64,000 nucleotides of DNA from Paraspadella gotoi (GCA_051294375.1 CM119269.1:7933225-7997224), one strand, 5' to 3'. Counted from the stretch's first letter, positions 45,500 through 59,574 are shown. Notes: generated by a model from the sequence alone, not told the origin. Numbers and translations: made by a program.

Positions 45500-47646
45500 G
45501 TGAGTTTCGTGCGGCGCGGCGGCGTCCGTTTCATAGTGGCGGCTCTGGCGGCGTCGGCCGTATGACGTCACCGCTGAGACGGATGAGCCGCCGTGCAGAG
45601 CGAGCCCAGCAGAGGATGGCACAGCACGCACGCGGTCGGGGTAAGGGAAAGCGACGAAGTAACTGGGGTTGCACACACGGCTTTTTGGAGAGAACCTCAG
45701 GAACGGAGAAGATGAGAGAGAGAGAGAGAGTACGAAGAAGTGAGAGAATGAGAAGTGAGATGAGAGGCACGACGAAGAGAGGAGAGCAGATGTACGAGAG
45801 AAGGAAGGCGTGGGGGAAAAGAAGTTGCCGGTTAGAACGAACGGTTTGGAGGACAATCTTTCGGTCTGTTCTTTAAGGTCGTGATCTGGTCTGAATTTCT
45901 TTCGCCTCTCATCGGTCTGTCGCCTCTCTTCTCTCGCGTCGTCTCTCTCTTACTTCTCCTCTCCTTAACCGCGTGGTTATACGATTTAACATGGAAACTT
46001 TGTAAACAATTCGGCAACGTTTCTTCGGCGGGCAGGCACTTTGGTTCCGTCCCGACTCGTATAAGGTCAATGAGACCGTCCGGCACTTACTATCCACTTG
46101 ACAGATCGCCTAACTCTAACGAAGAACCGATTCTTCAGTGTTTCCACAACCGATTCGCCTGTCCCCACAGAAACGATTCTTTCGGCTCGGGTAGTCCCTC
46201 GCAACAACCGGCGCTAAGAGAGACTGAGATAGAGTGCAGAAAAATCGGGAATGGATTTTATTATGTTTTCAAAACACGATTTAATGTTAAAACATGTCAT
46301 TGATTTTTTTAGTGTTTTAATAATCTAAAATTTTTTATGGGGTTGTGTAAATAATATAGCAAAATAATTTTTTCCGAATTATCTCACTGGTAGAGTTGTT
46401 TAATGTTTCCTAATATCCTTATTACTAATCCGTTGACGCACTACTTCGAGTTAGAATCCTGTGTACTTTCGGATTGCCCCCTTATTCCTCCTTCCTCGGG
46501 CCCCTTGCTGTCCGGCGGCGCGCTCGAAGATTCCGGCCCAAGCCCGCTGCAGAGATTCGGGCTCGGTCGGTCGGCGTCGTCGGATTTCGGTTACTTCGTT
46601 CGGTCCGGCTGGCTTCGGTTTAAGGCGATCGAGTGCTTCAAACGCCTTCAAGCCCGAAGGTGGCTCAGGTGGTGTTTCATGAGGCGCCATAACCGATTTA
46701 AGGGGGAAATAGGGTTTCCATAATGCGACAAAGGTTTAGACGATCGATCGGACCTTTTAGCCGCGCCACTGACGTGTTTTGAGAGAGAGAGAGAGAAGAG
46801 AGAGAGAGTATGAGAGGAGAGAGAAAGAGAGCAGAGAGAGAGAAAGAGAGACGAGGAGAGACGAGAAGAGAGAGAGAGATGTACGGTGAGATGAGGAAAG
46901 AGAGAGTACGAGAGGGAGAGAGAAAGAGAGAGAGAGAGGAGTACGGGATCGAGAGAGGAGAGAGGAGAGAAGAGAGATCGGGAGGTACGAGAGAGAGAGA
47001 TTCTTACGCAAAGGATCGCGGGATATTCTGGGTGTGGTGGTGCGTTTGTGGGTGGGTGTGGCTCGAGGTCGAACGGTGGTGGGCTGGTAACGGGGTCGGA
47101 GAATTGCGTGCTCTAACTGCGTGGGAAGGAAAAATTAGAGAAAGACTAAATGTTTAAGGCAGAAATGATATTGTGTGTTGAAAAAAAGATACCAGTATTT
47201 ATTTCGAGAAAAAAATCGGCTGCTATTTTTTTAAGCTTTGTTTTACAGACGTTATGTTCGCATATATTATTTAAAAGTTTTTAACTCTCCCCCAAGGTAA
47301 ATAAAAAAGACGGTAATAAAGATGTGTTTAACTGTATCCCGTTTGTAACTGTGAGATTGTAAAATTCTTGGGATAAAAATTGGTCGAGGCATTCGGTGTA
47401 TTAAGGAGTTTTCCAGAATCGTATGCATGGTCGGTATTCTGATCTGCGTCGAAACTATATCGGAGAGGGCAAATTAAACGGGGATTTGAGTATGGTTTAT
47501 GGGGTTGGTATTATTTGGTTGGTTGGTTAACGCAACGTTTTTAAACTCTGCTCTTATAAATGACAATTCACTTATGAAAACTAAATTTAATGAAAGGAGG
47601 TTGTTTTTTGATATTTTGTTTCTTTTTATGACATATAATTTATTAC
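45500..47646. other. GC-rich island then GA-rich stretch, ambiguous
   Basis: At 45880-46240 both strands are open (plus: TYYPLDRSPNSNEEPILQ; minus: RAERIVSVGTGESVVETLKN with a GTAAGT donor), so a real exon may exist but the strand is unresolved. 46779-47000 is impure GA repeat. The remainder is AT-rich. Confidence 0.35.
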
Positions 47647-47671
47647 NNNNNNNNNNNNNNNNNNNNNNNNN
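47647..47671. other. Assembly gap (25 N)
   Basis: A short gap of nominal size, followed closely by a C-rich run. Confidence 1.
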
Positions 47672-47954
47672 ATTTCACTCAGTACCCCCCCCCCACCCCC
47701 ATTTTCACGGAAACCCTCCTTCTCATTCACACGTTTCACCAAAGGACCCGGGGAAGGGAAAGCGACGGAAACCTGGGTGAAGGTTTTGAGCCTGCGAGTT
47801 GATCGAATAGGGGCCAAGCGACGTAACCTACAAAGCAAACATCTACGTCGAAAAACCGGGCTCCGGTCGTCACGAAACTCTGACTCGTCAGCGCCACGGA
47901 TCGTCACCGATCGATCGGTCGGGTCGAGTACGAGTCGGGCGTGCGTGCTTCTCG

Positions 47955-48894
47955 GTGTCGCGTTCGGATAAGCCTACTTCCGATTTCGTACTGTCCAGGT
48001 GCAATATGACACCAATCGGCATTCGGGCAGTCTCGGTCGGTCTCTGTCGGTCGGGTTCAGGTCGGATCGGCTTGCTCGTCGGTCGCCGTCCGGCGGTCAG
48101 GTCGCGTCGGTCGCCTGCTCGGTCTCGATTCGTCGTCACGCTCGGCTTCCTCGGTGGTCAGGATCTACAGCACGTCTCCGGGTATACGAGCACGTCGGTA
48201 CCCACTAGCGTCAACACAGATGCGGCAGACTCGACCTCTACAAGTTTAAAACTTACCAATGGTACTTCGAGCCGCCATTTTGGTAAGACTCTTTGTACGC
48301 CCACCTCATAATAAAACATCCATACTAATTTCTTTTCAAGCCACTATTGACGAGAAAACACATCCAATACGGCGTGCGGCCGCCGCGGGCGTTGGATCCG
48401 CGGCTACTTCGGCCCCTGGTGGCGCTAAACCCGATCTAGCAGGCAGCACATGCCCCCCATCCCAGCAACAACCGCAGCAACAGGCCATCGATCTTCCCGT
48501 GGATTCCCGGCCAACCGATTACGCTTGTACGACGGGACGCGCGGCGCCTTTCCGATGGCCCGCGGTCTCATATGCCGGCGCCGCCTTCGTCGAACCAGAG
48601 CCTTCGTCTCTCGGTCCCAAACCGTCTCAATTCCTCTCCGGTCCAACTTTCCCATCCCTGGCCTCTCGCGGACCGTCGCGCCCCGACGCCCGGTGCGGTT
48701 ACCGCGCGGCACGCGGAAGCGGCGGCGCAGACTTGAAGGCCACCTCATGGGCGCAACGGCCCAACCACGATGCCGCCGCCGGGAAGCGGCTGGATCGAAT
48801 CCGCGCTGGGAAGCCCAAGAAGAGTACTGCCCTTCTCGCCGCCCGTGAATTCCCACGGGCGGGTTTCACTACGCCAACGCCCCTCCCGCCATGA
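47955..48894 (+). CDS. Weak two-exon candidate, low-complexity product
   Basis: A frame ending at 48282 (GTAAGA donor) joins in phase to 48341-48894 (acceptor TTTTCAAG). It reads HF-A-TIDEKTHPIRRAAAAG, then Ala/Pro/Gln/Ser-rich sequence to a stop. GC-rich DNA leaves other frames open too. No domain is recognised. Confidence 0.25.
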
Positions 48895-49782
48895 CCTCCT
48901 CCCCGCTACGGCGTGCGGGGCGGCGGCTCAAGGCTCTCACCCAACAGCCAATCCAAGTTCTCGGCCCAACTCTCGTCCGCCTCGAGGAAGGAGTCGGTTC
49001 CGAGAATTCCCACCGAAACGCCGACAGACGCACAGATCGCCCACGGTGAGCCCGTTCGCCGCGATTTCGGCGTCATAGTGACGCCCGCTCATTTCGCATA
49101 CGGCGGCGCTGTCGGCGTCGTAGTCCAGTGCCTGACTGGCACGTCCGGCCCCGCCCACCACGCCGACGAGTCGACGCCGCTCTCGAGCAGCAAGTCGAAC
49201 AACGCGAGATTTTGGACGTTTCAGGGCGAACATGGAATGGGTGGAGGTTGTCCTGATTAGTGAAAAAGTCGAAGCGGTGCGGAAGTTTAAAGCCAAGAGA
49301 ATATTCTTCAAAATGTCCGAATGATTAGTAAAATAATTTTGTTGTTAAATTAAAAACTCATCTCTTTTGATTGTTAATTTAACTTTTGACTATTAATATT
49401 CATACATAATATATCATTCTTTTACTGTTAAATAGAGAAATTACCTCACAATTATCTTTCCACTCTAGAAGCTGGTGCGTCAGAATTAAATTCCGCCTCA
49501 TGCACTCGTTGTGTGCGCCTTATCAGGTTCCTAGCTATTTACAAAAGTAAATTTTAGACAGTTATTATATTGGTCTCTTAGAATAAATAAAATCTTCACA
49601 AATATCAGATCATACTAAACCCAATATAGAAATAAAATCCAATATCCTCGTACAAAATAAATTGGACTTATTTAGACCTAGCCAAATGGATTTAGTTATT
49701 TCAGAATCTTTTACAAGGTTTTCAAGCTCGTAATGTTACGGCGCAGAATTGTTTAATGTTCCAACTTTCTCAAGTTTTGGAG

Positions 49783-51721
49783 AGACGCGGAAGCGGCTCG
49801 CGAGCAACGGCTCTTTGCTGCACGATCTTTGAAGGAGCGATCATCACTGCGAGGACTTCAAGACCGGCGTTCCACTCAGCATTTTGTAATCGCGGAAGAT
49901 CTCTGATTTCACGACATTCGCAGGTGAAGTTCCGTGGGGAGATATTGTCAAATGCCGTTGGTTCTTTAAACTAAGGAAATATATTTTTTCTACATGGACA
50001 TATCTGGGTTCCAAAATTGTTGGCCCCGCTGGTGCTTAGTAACAACACTCCCGTCATCACTTCAAAGAATCGCCGCTCCCCTCGTGTCAAAACAATGTCG
50101 CAGTATTGAATTTTTTGTCTATGAATCTAGATCACGCGAGAGTACCTCTACTGTTAACCCCTATCTTCACTCTTGTATCTTGCTCGTTGAAAAACGTAAT
50201 TGCAGTTTTTGTTAATTTAATTTTTTCGAACTTTCTTCTCGTCTTGTAGACAAGTTCATCGCGTCGGTGCGGCGACGGCCGAAGCGAATCGGCTCAAGAA
50301 CGTCGCGACAGTTGGAGAAGAGCGGACTCGCGTGGAGCCACTTCTGCGGAAGACGACGACAGGAACCTCAAAGACTTGTGGCCAAGCATGTACGTTGAAG
50401 CACTCAGAGGACAGGGTCGGTGGCAATCGTATAGTCGATGAAACAGACTAGATTTGAAAGACTACAGAGCAGTCGAACCGCCATAGTTGTTATCGGCTTA
50501 TGCTCTCATCGTCGGGTGCTGGAAAGAAAAGATCGGCTCGGCCCATCCTTATATAATTTGTTCTTCAGGGCCTGGAATTCCAAACAATTGCTCAGTCCAA
50601 TAGCCCAATAGCTGCCAACGCCATGAGTATGGACCAGTCATAACATTTGGAGAAATATGAAGATCCAAAGACGACGAAATCACTGATCAGGTAGATCATT
50701 TTGAGGAGAACTACGACTTTATAATCAATATACTTATTGATCTAAAAAAAAATGTTCGCAGAGAATCGCGATAAGGACTCCAAAAATTGGAAAATTGATT
50801 CGCTGTTGACCGCGTTGTTCCAGCCTTTCGGGTGATTACATTGACTTTTTATGCGAAAAAAGTTTAAAGTTAACAAATAAAAGAAACGAACTATTCTCAC
50901 TTCTCTTCCAGCGAAACACCAACAAAACCGACTACGAGTAATGTCAAACGTCACGTCAAGTTGCTTCAAAGATTGCCGACTCTCTCAATTCAGTCTCTAC
51001 CCTCCAAGCCCACCACTCCTCGCATCCCCCAGGTGCGAGTTTGAATATACGCTATTGATATTTACTAAAGAAAATTGACATAATGTTCCGCCGGGTATGG
51101 GAAAATCAATTTTAACTATTATCCCGCCATTATTATTGCTAAAAAAGCTCCTCAACAATATTCGACACTTATACGACGAGCATGTCGAAAACTATTCAAC
51201 ATGTGGCACCAATTCAGAGACCCCAACGAACGTGTGAGTAAAACAACTACTCGCATCATTTAATTCAATTTAAAAAAAATAAATCAACGAATTATATTAT
51301 TATTTTAAGTAATTTCGCGTAAATTAATTAATCTATCTATTCCCCCAGGCAAAGGGTTCTTCTTAGGTGTCGTTTCAATTTTCATCTTGGTTGTGAAAGC
51401 AGAGAGACGATGGGACGACGGAATCAAGAAACCGGGCCCGCCGACGTCCCAAACTACCCACCTCTCCCTCCTTGCCGCATCCACCCCCACCCACTACCCA
51501 TATCAGACCCCACTTTCGCCTCAACTGCCTCCTTTCTCCACTACCTTTTTTCCCCCCGCTCCACATGCTCCCAAACCCATCGGTCCCCCACCCCCCAAAA
51601 ACTCAAAGCCAAAGACACCCTCCACTTTTCCCTCTTGCCTCTCCCCCTTCTCGCACGTATCTGCCATTTCCCCCACCACTTCACCATCACCCGATTCGTT
51701 CTTAAAAAAAAACAAAACTGA
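49783..51721 (+). CDS. Phase-consistent five-exon candidate gene, unrecognised
   Basis: Proposed exons are 49783-49885, 50250-50389, 50912-51032, 51148-51233 and 51349-51721. Donors are GTAATC, GTACGT, GTGCGA and GTGAGT; acceptors include CTTGTAG, CTCTTCCAG and TCCCCCAG. The reading frame survives all four introns. The product begins with a charged stretch (DAEAAREQRLFAARSLKERS), continues DDDRNLKDLWPSIETPTKPT and LLNNIRHLYDEHVENYSTCG, and ends in a Pro-rich tail. Upstream exons are unknown. The weak points are short exons, several frames open in 51148-51233, and a last exon of C-rich low complexity; an alternative frame in it encodes a possible membrane segment (GFFLGVVSIFILVVK). No family is recognised. 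Confidence 0.4.
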
Positions 51722-53400
51722 AAATTAAATTATGTCTGATAACAATTCAAGAAAAAAACCTCGAGAAAACTTTTAATTATTAATCCCTTCGAAATTGATA
51801 GACCCCCCTTCGGCCACCCCGCCCTGCCCCATCCCATCCTTTCCCTCACGTTCTCATCCCCCCTTCTTTCCTCTTTACTTCCCCCGCTTATTCAAGAGGC
51901 GATGAAAGGTTATGGGAAAATCGATTCTCGGGAAATGGGGAGAAAATGGATAAGGATGAAGGACGGAGCCGCGTCTTCATTTTAACCCCTCCCCTTTCCC
52001 CCTCCATCCTATCCTTTCCTTCTTGCCTCTCTCCCTCCGTGCCCCCTTTTATACCGGCGCTATTTGGTATGATAACGACGACGAAGGCGATTAACGACTA
52101 CTCGTCGTTGTCGTCGTCGTCGCCGTCGTTCTCTTCCTGAATTTCCCGCCAATCATGCCACTCCGCCCCCCTACCCACTCTTGCGATTGCGCTTTTTTTT
52201 TACTTATTTCTTTCTCTCTCGCCTCTCTTCTTCACTAATTACCTGGGGGAACAAAAACAAAAACATAACACATTAACGAAATGTATATTAGATTTCTATT
52301 CGGAAGGGAAGATTCGCTAATCCGAGGTTTGCGCGACCCTGGATCTTTCGCATTGAGTGAAATGTGAGAGATTTCCGCCGAAGTTGTTGTTGTTGTTTTG
52401 TTATACTGATTATCTTTATGCATATTTTTTTTTATAGATTGTCATAATGACGGCCAGTCGAGAACTTCCTTAAAAATCAAGTTCGTTCTTGCGTCTATAT
52501 TTTTTTTTCATTACATATTTTTTTTTTTCAATATTAAAAAAAATCACGTTCCGAACATAAAAGTTTCGATCAACTAATTTTACTACAACGTTGGTTACAA
52601 GTCGAATGTAGAAATTCAGTTTCCGATTCCAAACGACCGAAGTTCGAAAACCAACTAAAGCCAAGTACGACTTAAACGGAAGTACATATAATAGCGAAAA
52701 TATCCCCCGGGGTCCCTTTTCAACTTCCCCCCTTTCGAAAGAACCACTGCCCAAAGGGGTCTCCCCCCCCCCAACCCTCTTATTAACTCTGGGTCCTCGT
52801 GGTTTTTCCCTGATCCACAACCCACGTGGTTTTTTCCTTTCTCTTTCCCGCGAGATTACCGATGCCAAGGGGGGGGGGATTACCGATGCCAAGGGGGGAG
52901 GATGGAGGTTCTTTTATTATTATCGTTATCGATGGAGTTAACCTCGTTCCGCATTGGCGCTCCCTTTTTATTCCCTTCTTCCTCTTCCTCTCACTCGCTC
53001 TTCCGCCTCTTTCTCTTCCGGACAAAGTTTTCGCCTCTTGTGATCGAATGGAGGAAAAGTGAATGAAAGGAAAAAGAAAAGAAGTTGAAAAGGTGAAAGT
53101 GAATGAAAGGAAAAAGAAAAGAAGTTGAAAGGGTGAAAGTGAAAGAGAGAGGAAAAATAGAAGAAAAAAAGTCATTAAAAGTTAAGAGACGCAATGTGTA
53201 AAAGAAAGAATCGTTTTCCGTTTGGAAGGTGAAAGAAAGAGAAAAAAAAAAGCCACGTTGACGGAAAAATTACAGGTTGTCATTATAATATCTATTGAGG
53301 ATTTTACCGTAACGCCGTGAGCGAGCTAGTGTTTTCTGACTTGCTATTTATTTATAGAGATTCGAAGAATGTAAATTTAGTAATATTTATTGTAGTAGAC
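51722..53400. other. C-rich to AT-rich stretch without supported genes
   Basis: Includes C-rich low complexity (51800-52030), short G/C homopolymers (52764-52772, 52869-52876), a 24-bp duplication GATTACCGATGCCAAGGGG near 52855-52900 and a GTGAATGAAAGGAAAAAGAA duplication at 53059-53140. Confidence 0.5.
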
Positions 53401-53420
53401 ATAACATGAGCGTGAGACGT

Positions 53421-53556
53421 GAAGCAAGTAGAAGGGAGACTATTAGCAAGTCGAAGGGAGACATAAAGCAAGTCGAAGGGAGACATAAAGCAAGTCGAAG
53501 GGAGACATAAAGCAAGTCGAAGGGAGACATAAAGCAAGTCGAAGGGAGACTATTTC
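53421..53556. repeat. 22-bp tandem repeat, about 6 units
   Basis: Units read AGCAAGTCGAAGGGAGACAT plus AA; the first and last copies vary. There are no spacers. Confidence 0.95.
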
Positions 53557-54952
53557 TAAAGATACAAAAAAATAAGAACTTATTAAAAATAGTCAACTTT
53601 AAGCTTAACCATAAAATTACAAAATATCATTTTAAATGCTTACCGACTGTCACGAATCATTGGTAACTTATCCTCTTAGTTTTAGGTAAGCACATCTCTT
53701 TTATATCTTTTGTTAAGGCACAATCATAAGGACTAACCAATCAGAGAGCGACTTTTAAAATACTTGATCAATCAGATACTTCGTAAGCAACAAAAATACG
53801 AATTCAATAATAAAAAGGGCATCAAACAACCGAGAGACTATCTCGTAACAAATAAAAATTTAACAATATCTATGGCATTGTTGTTGTACAATAGTGAGGG
53901 AACTCTTGCTTCCGAATTTACAAAAAAAAATCTGTCTAAAATAAACTTTTTAGAATTGATGAACTTTGTTTCTTGTCCTTAATTCACTGGTTATTTAACA
54001 ACCTTAGAAGTTTGAACCTTTTACCCTGTCAGACTTTTAACTTTTCTTTTTGTTCAAAGTCATTACTACTTTTTTTCTCCCCTTCGAAAATGTTGACCTA
54101 TAATTCGAGGACAAAACACAATTTTTTTTGTGACTTTAATTTTTTTTTTAATTGTTTTTTTTTTAATGAACATTGGATATTTTACCCAATGCCTATTCAA
54201 GCAATGTCGGGCTATTCGTCAGTATTTGTGCCCTAGCCCCTTTCGAACTTATTTCACCAGAACGCCCCATTTTATAATAAATTTTGAATAAAATAAATTT
54301 TTTGAGTTTTAGATTAGATTAAAGGTTTAGATTTGAGATTAGGTGGGGGACTTCAGTTTGTGATATGGGTTAAAGGAATTAGGGCAGGGTTTGAGGTTAA
54401 GGTGTTACAAAATTTAGTGATAATGGTTGAGGTTAGGGTTACAAATTAGTGATAATGGTTGAGGGTTAGGGTTACAAATTAGTGATAATGGTTGAGGGTT
54501 AGGGTTCGGGAATAGGTTAAAATTAAATTAAATTAAATTAATTAAAAAACGAAGAGAAATGGGGCTCTATCGGGAAAGAGAGTCTTTATCTCTATTGAAA
54601 TCATTATTAGTTTCGTGATTTCTAAGACAAAAATAAACCGGTTGACTCGATAACTTAAGATCACCTCGCTGTGGTAATCTCAATCGTTTATTCAAAGTTC
54701 TCGTTGAACCCTTTGATAAGGATTGCAATTTGACAATAAATTGTTTGAGAATTTTAAGAACACTAATTTTCTTTTCAAATACGATGCTAATGCATGCAAT
54801 AATTTAATCTTTATAACTAGTATATATAAAGGGAACGCATTCCAAAGAATTCACTGCCATTCCCCGACGAATTCTTTTCTCGGGAGATACTATTTGTGTT
54901 GTTTGGAGTGGGAGTGAGTGAGAGATAGAGAGAAAGAGATAGAGGGAGTGGA

Positions 54953-54988
<36 letters not shown>

Positions 54989-55104
54989 TGGGAGTAAATC
55001 GAGATTGACACAAAGAGGTGTGGCCCTCACTGGGGTTTCGCTGCCCTCCTTTCTCCGATTATTTATTTTCTTGTTCTTCTCTTGACATTTTTCTTGATAT
55101 GCTC
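53557..55104. other. AT-rich stretch with a telomere-like patch
   Basis: Nothing coding is supported. A telomere-like tandem patch lies at 54392-54508 and a short GA tract at 54956-54983. Confidence 0.5.
54392..54508. repeat. ~34-bp tandem repeat rich in GGGTTA
   Basis: Three units, each with GATAATGGTTGAGGGTTAGG followed by GTTACAAATTAGT. The GGGTTA motif resembles telomere repeat. Confidence 0.8.
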
Positions 55105-56040
55105 TTTTTTTCTTTTTTCGTTGCAAAAGTCCGTGGCGTTGTTCATTAGTCATTCCCTAGTATTTGACTGTGGATTGTTTATCTTTTTTAGAAGTTTCTC
55201 CGGAAAGCTAATAAAAATGAATTACGTTTTCAGCCTTTTAGCAGTCGATTAGTTTGTTTATTTTTACTTGTGTATTTGTTTGTTTCTTCTTCTTTGACTT
55301 TTCTACTAATTTGGGTTATGTATTCGGTGCACGTGCAACAACTCTAAGCAATTTACCTTTCTGTCGTGATCGGGTGTTTATCGAGGTAAAACCACACTCA
55401 TGAACATTCGGTACCGGACCCAGGTCGGGACCTATTTCCTCCGGCGAAGCGTGCGGACGGCCAAAAATCGCCTTTGGGGGCGCGGAAAACCGTCCAGCCT
55501 GGTTCCAAGCCAAGGACACGTTCCATGGCGGTCCTCAAGGGGGTTAAGAAGTTTCGGGATAACACTCTTCAGCCCACTTAGCGCCGTATCCAGTTCCAAT
55601 ATCCAAATTAATGCAAGATTTCTCATAAGCGTCCTATTTTTTTCGATTTATCACTTCAGGATCTATTTCTTGTTTCATTGATTTACGTCGGCGCTTTAAT
55701 GGACGCCAATTTGACAACAACAACGACAACCAATTTAAAATCGATCGAATTTTTAGGTCTAGATCTCCGTTGCGTCACCGAAGCGTCGGGCGCTCCCCAA
55801 AACGCCCGAGTTCGCCCACCGGAACCCGTGGCGGCCTCTCGCGGCGACGAAAGAGACTTAAGCCGATAAACCAAAAGTCTCTGTCGTTCCGAAAATGGAA
55901 GTCGGTTTGCATAAGCGGAAGATTTAGGCGCCTTCGATCTTCCAAGCCTTTGTTTTCTTTTAGGAATTTACTAAAACGGGAGAAGTTGTGTGTGCGTGCG
56001 CTCTGTCTTCTGTCTCTGTCTACTCTCTCTCTTTGTCTCT
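55105..56040 (+). repeat. Left arm of a ~0.9-kb inverted duplication
   Basis: Reverse complement of 59575-60465 along its full length (for example GGACGGCCAAAAATCGCC, TTCAGCCCACTTAGCGCCGT and GCATAAGCGGAAGATTTAGG). Differences are mostly one- or two-base indels. Short frames in it are not conserved as protein. The inner end runs into CT repeats. Confidence 0.9.
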
Positions 56041-56097
56041 TGTTCTTCTGATATGCTCTCTCTCTTTCTTTCTCTCTCTCTCCTTCTCTCTCTCTCT

Positions 56098-56128
<31 letters not shown>

Positions 56129-56363
56129 CTCTCTCCTCTCTCTGACACCCCGCACGGTGAAATCGAAGGAAGCAAGGTTGCTGGAAAAGGATGCGAGGCT
56201 AGCGGAGAAGGAGCGAGAGGAGAGAGGAGGGTAATGGCATTCCCTTGAAATGCCTGACAAGAAAAAAAATAGATTGAAGTGGGTTCAGAGCTAAATCGGG
56301 TTCCGTTATTGTAAGAAGAGAAGAGGATCGAGAGAGAGAGAGAGAGAGAGAGAGAAGAGAGAA

Positions 56364-56398
<35 letters not shown>

Positions 56399-56406
56399 CT
56401 GATCGC

Positions 56407-56431
56407 NNNNNNNNNNNNNNNNNNNNNNNNN
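56407..56431. other. Assembly gap (25 N)
   Basis: Nominal-size gap following a GA repeat. Confidence 1.
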
Positions 56432-56662
56432 ATTGTGGATGTTTCATGTCCGAAGCAGAGATGGTCTCCTTTTTCAACTTCGTGGTTCTAATCGATAAAA
56501 ATCTTTTCTCTTCAGAATTTCCACTCGGTGCTGCTGACGAAGTCCCACCTTCCCCAACGGTTGGTTTAATTAATAATAGTTTAATTTGTTTAATAACCTA
56601 CCATAATGTTGACCAGCTGCCCCTATCGACTTTTATCCACTTTTATCTCTCCGTAACTAAAT

Positions 56663-56803
<141 letters not shown>

Positions 56804-57667
56804 AATGATTTACATCGGGGTCAAAAAGGATTCCTTATCTCGTTTACAATCGAGCGCCAATATTACGGATGGATGAGTCCACGTTGTTCGCTTTTTCTGT
56901 TTCTGCTGAATCTCGGGAACCACGAAGGTCGAATCCACTAGGGGGACGACGGCGACGACGATAACGACGACGACTATAACGACGATAAAAACGGCAACGA
57001 TGTGAGATGATGACGTGTTGACGATCGTGATGATGATTACGACGAAAATGACGCGAAGAAACGAAAAGAGTGAAAAGGACGACGACGAATAAAGGAAATG
57101 GCGCGAAACCAGGATTTCCCGGGAGGGAAGTCCGGTTCGACGCTCGGCCGGTTGTCAAGTTGTGCGGACGTCTTAAAATTTAGTTTTTAAAAACCGAAGA
57201 AAAAAAGTTACCTGGTATGTCCGCAAATTTTTTTAGGATAAGAATATAAGGTACTTTTAATAAATATGTAGAATATTAACGACAGAAATGGGATCGATGG
57301 GACGGAACAACCGAAACTAAAATCTAAGGCGAGTCGTCGGCCTGTTTATTTCTTCGGGGAAATTGCCATTCGTCATGGGATATTGCCATACATCGTCAGG
57401 CCTAGCGATTTGGCTCTGGACACTGCCAGTGGCAAAACGATGGCCTCCGTCACTGGATGTTGCCATCTGCTATCGAATGTTACCATCGAATATCGCCATA
57501 CTATACGCTGATTCCAATTTTCTTTCGGGGACGTTGAACGCTCGACACGAAATGTTGCAAAGTAATTAAATTGTAATAAAGGAATAACAGCGAAAAGATA
57601 CAGTCAATAATTTTCGTTTTTGCACAATTTTGGGTAATGTGTGAGATTTTCCAAAAAAAAAGAAGAA

Positions 57668-57777
<110 letters not shown>

Positions 57778-59306
57778 AAAGCATAAGAGAATTCTTACGC
57801 CTTTTATTTTATAAACTCGATAATTTTTTTTTTTAATTTGTCTTGTGTCTTCCAATTAAAATTATCGTTTACAGAAAGAAGGCCAAATAAAAAGTATTAA
57901 ATGTTTTGATTTAAAACGGTGATTAATTATACAAAACGAACGAAAGAAACGAAGAAACAAGCAAACGATATAGGACACAAAACAATTAATAAAAAACAAA
58001 AGAATTATCGGTGTAAGCTCGATTAACTAATCAATTAAGCTTAATTAATTAACTACGTGAGCTTAATGACTCAATCACAGTTTTTTTTTCGGTGGAGGAC
58101 GAGGACGGGGTGAACCGACGCATGCTCTGGATTCCTTGAATTCTTTTCCAGGGGCGGGGGAATGTGCGCAGGGAGGAGAGAGAGAGAGAGAGAAGAGAGA
58201 GAGCAAGAAGAGAAGAGAGAGAGAGAGAGAGAGAGATAGAGAGAGAGAGAAACAGAGAGAGAGACATTCTCAATAGTATCTCAGTTTTTTTTTCGACATC
58301 TCGAAATTCCAGAGAATTTTGGCAAAAGGAAGATGAGCGATGGAAAACAGAAGAGGTCAAGTAATGAGGGACAAGGAAAGATGGACAAATCTTAGAGACG
58401 AGGAATGAGGGGGAAAAGGATGGACAAACTTGAGAGACAAGGAAAGATGGGCCAATCTGATGGACGAGGAAGAATGAACAAAAATGAATGCGCAAACAAA
58501 AATGGACAAATCGGAGATAGAGAATCGTAAATGAAATGATGGAAAATGAATAATGGAAAAAAAATAAAATGATGGAAAATGAATAATAGAAAAAAATTAA
58601 ATGATGGAAAAAGTAGAAAAAGTGTAAAACGGTTCATTGTCCAAGAAAATTGTTTAGGATAAGAATGAACAAAAAGACTAAATTAAGGTTAGAGATGTCA
58701 AAAACAACCAGGGATGTCAAATATTTTGTCGGAAATTGTTTTTAATTCGTTTCGCTCAACGTGTCAGCAATATCATAATGTAACTAGCCAAGTACCCAAA
58801 AATCAATTCATTACTCTCTTTATTAACTTATTAATTCGTTAATTTATTAATTCGTTACTCTCATCATTAATTACGTCGTTTGTTTCCCAAACGGAAGCGA
58901 ATCGTGAAATCGAATTGACATCATCGTCGCCGCGTAATGGCGCGCGTCATCGATTGCGTCAAAACCTTCGATCCGAAAAAAAAGAAAAAAGGAACAAAAC
59001 AAATCGAGGAATTTGCGTCGTTGTTGGCGTCGACGTCGTCGTCGTCGTTTGTGTTGTTGCGTTACTATTTTATGTTTTCCCCAATTGGTAATTTGTTATT
59101 CTTTACCTAAAAATACAAAAATGCGTGAATTTGAGACGAAGAAAAAATTGTTTCAAAATTATTTTAAGGTCTTCTTTTTTGTTGTTGTAATCGTTTTTTT
59201 TTTCTTTCTTTAAAAAAGGCATAAAATTGACAACAACGACAGCGAACGCACTTAATATGCAAATGAATGGACATTAATTTTGTTTTGATCCCTATTGCGT
59301 TCCGAT

Positions 59307-59357
<51 letters not shown>

Positions 59358-59467
59358 TAGAGAGAGAGAGAGTGAGAGAGAGAGGAGAGAAAGAAACAGG
59401 CAGATCAGACAGACAGACAGACAGAGGCAAAAGAGGGGAGTCACACCGAGAGAGAGAACCGAAAAGA

Positions 59468-59499
<32 letters not shown>

Positions 59500-59528
59500 A
59501 GAGAGAGGAGAGAGAGAGAGAGAGAAGA

Positions 59529-59574
<46 letters not shown>

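Noticed and set aside
53421-53556. CRISPR-like array
   Set aside because: Units are contiguous with no unique spacers, in an animal genome; it is a simple tandem repeat. The same applies to 18482-18645 and 63071-63310.
55316-55626. Short frames shared by the two inverted arms
   Set aside because: The frames break differently in each arm because of indels, so the shared sequence is a DNA repeat rather than a conserved protein.
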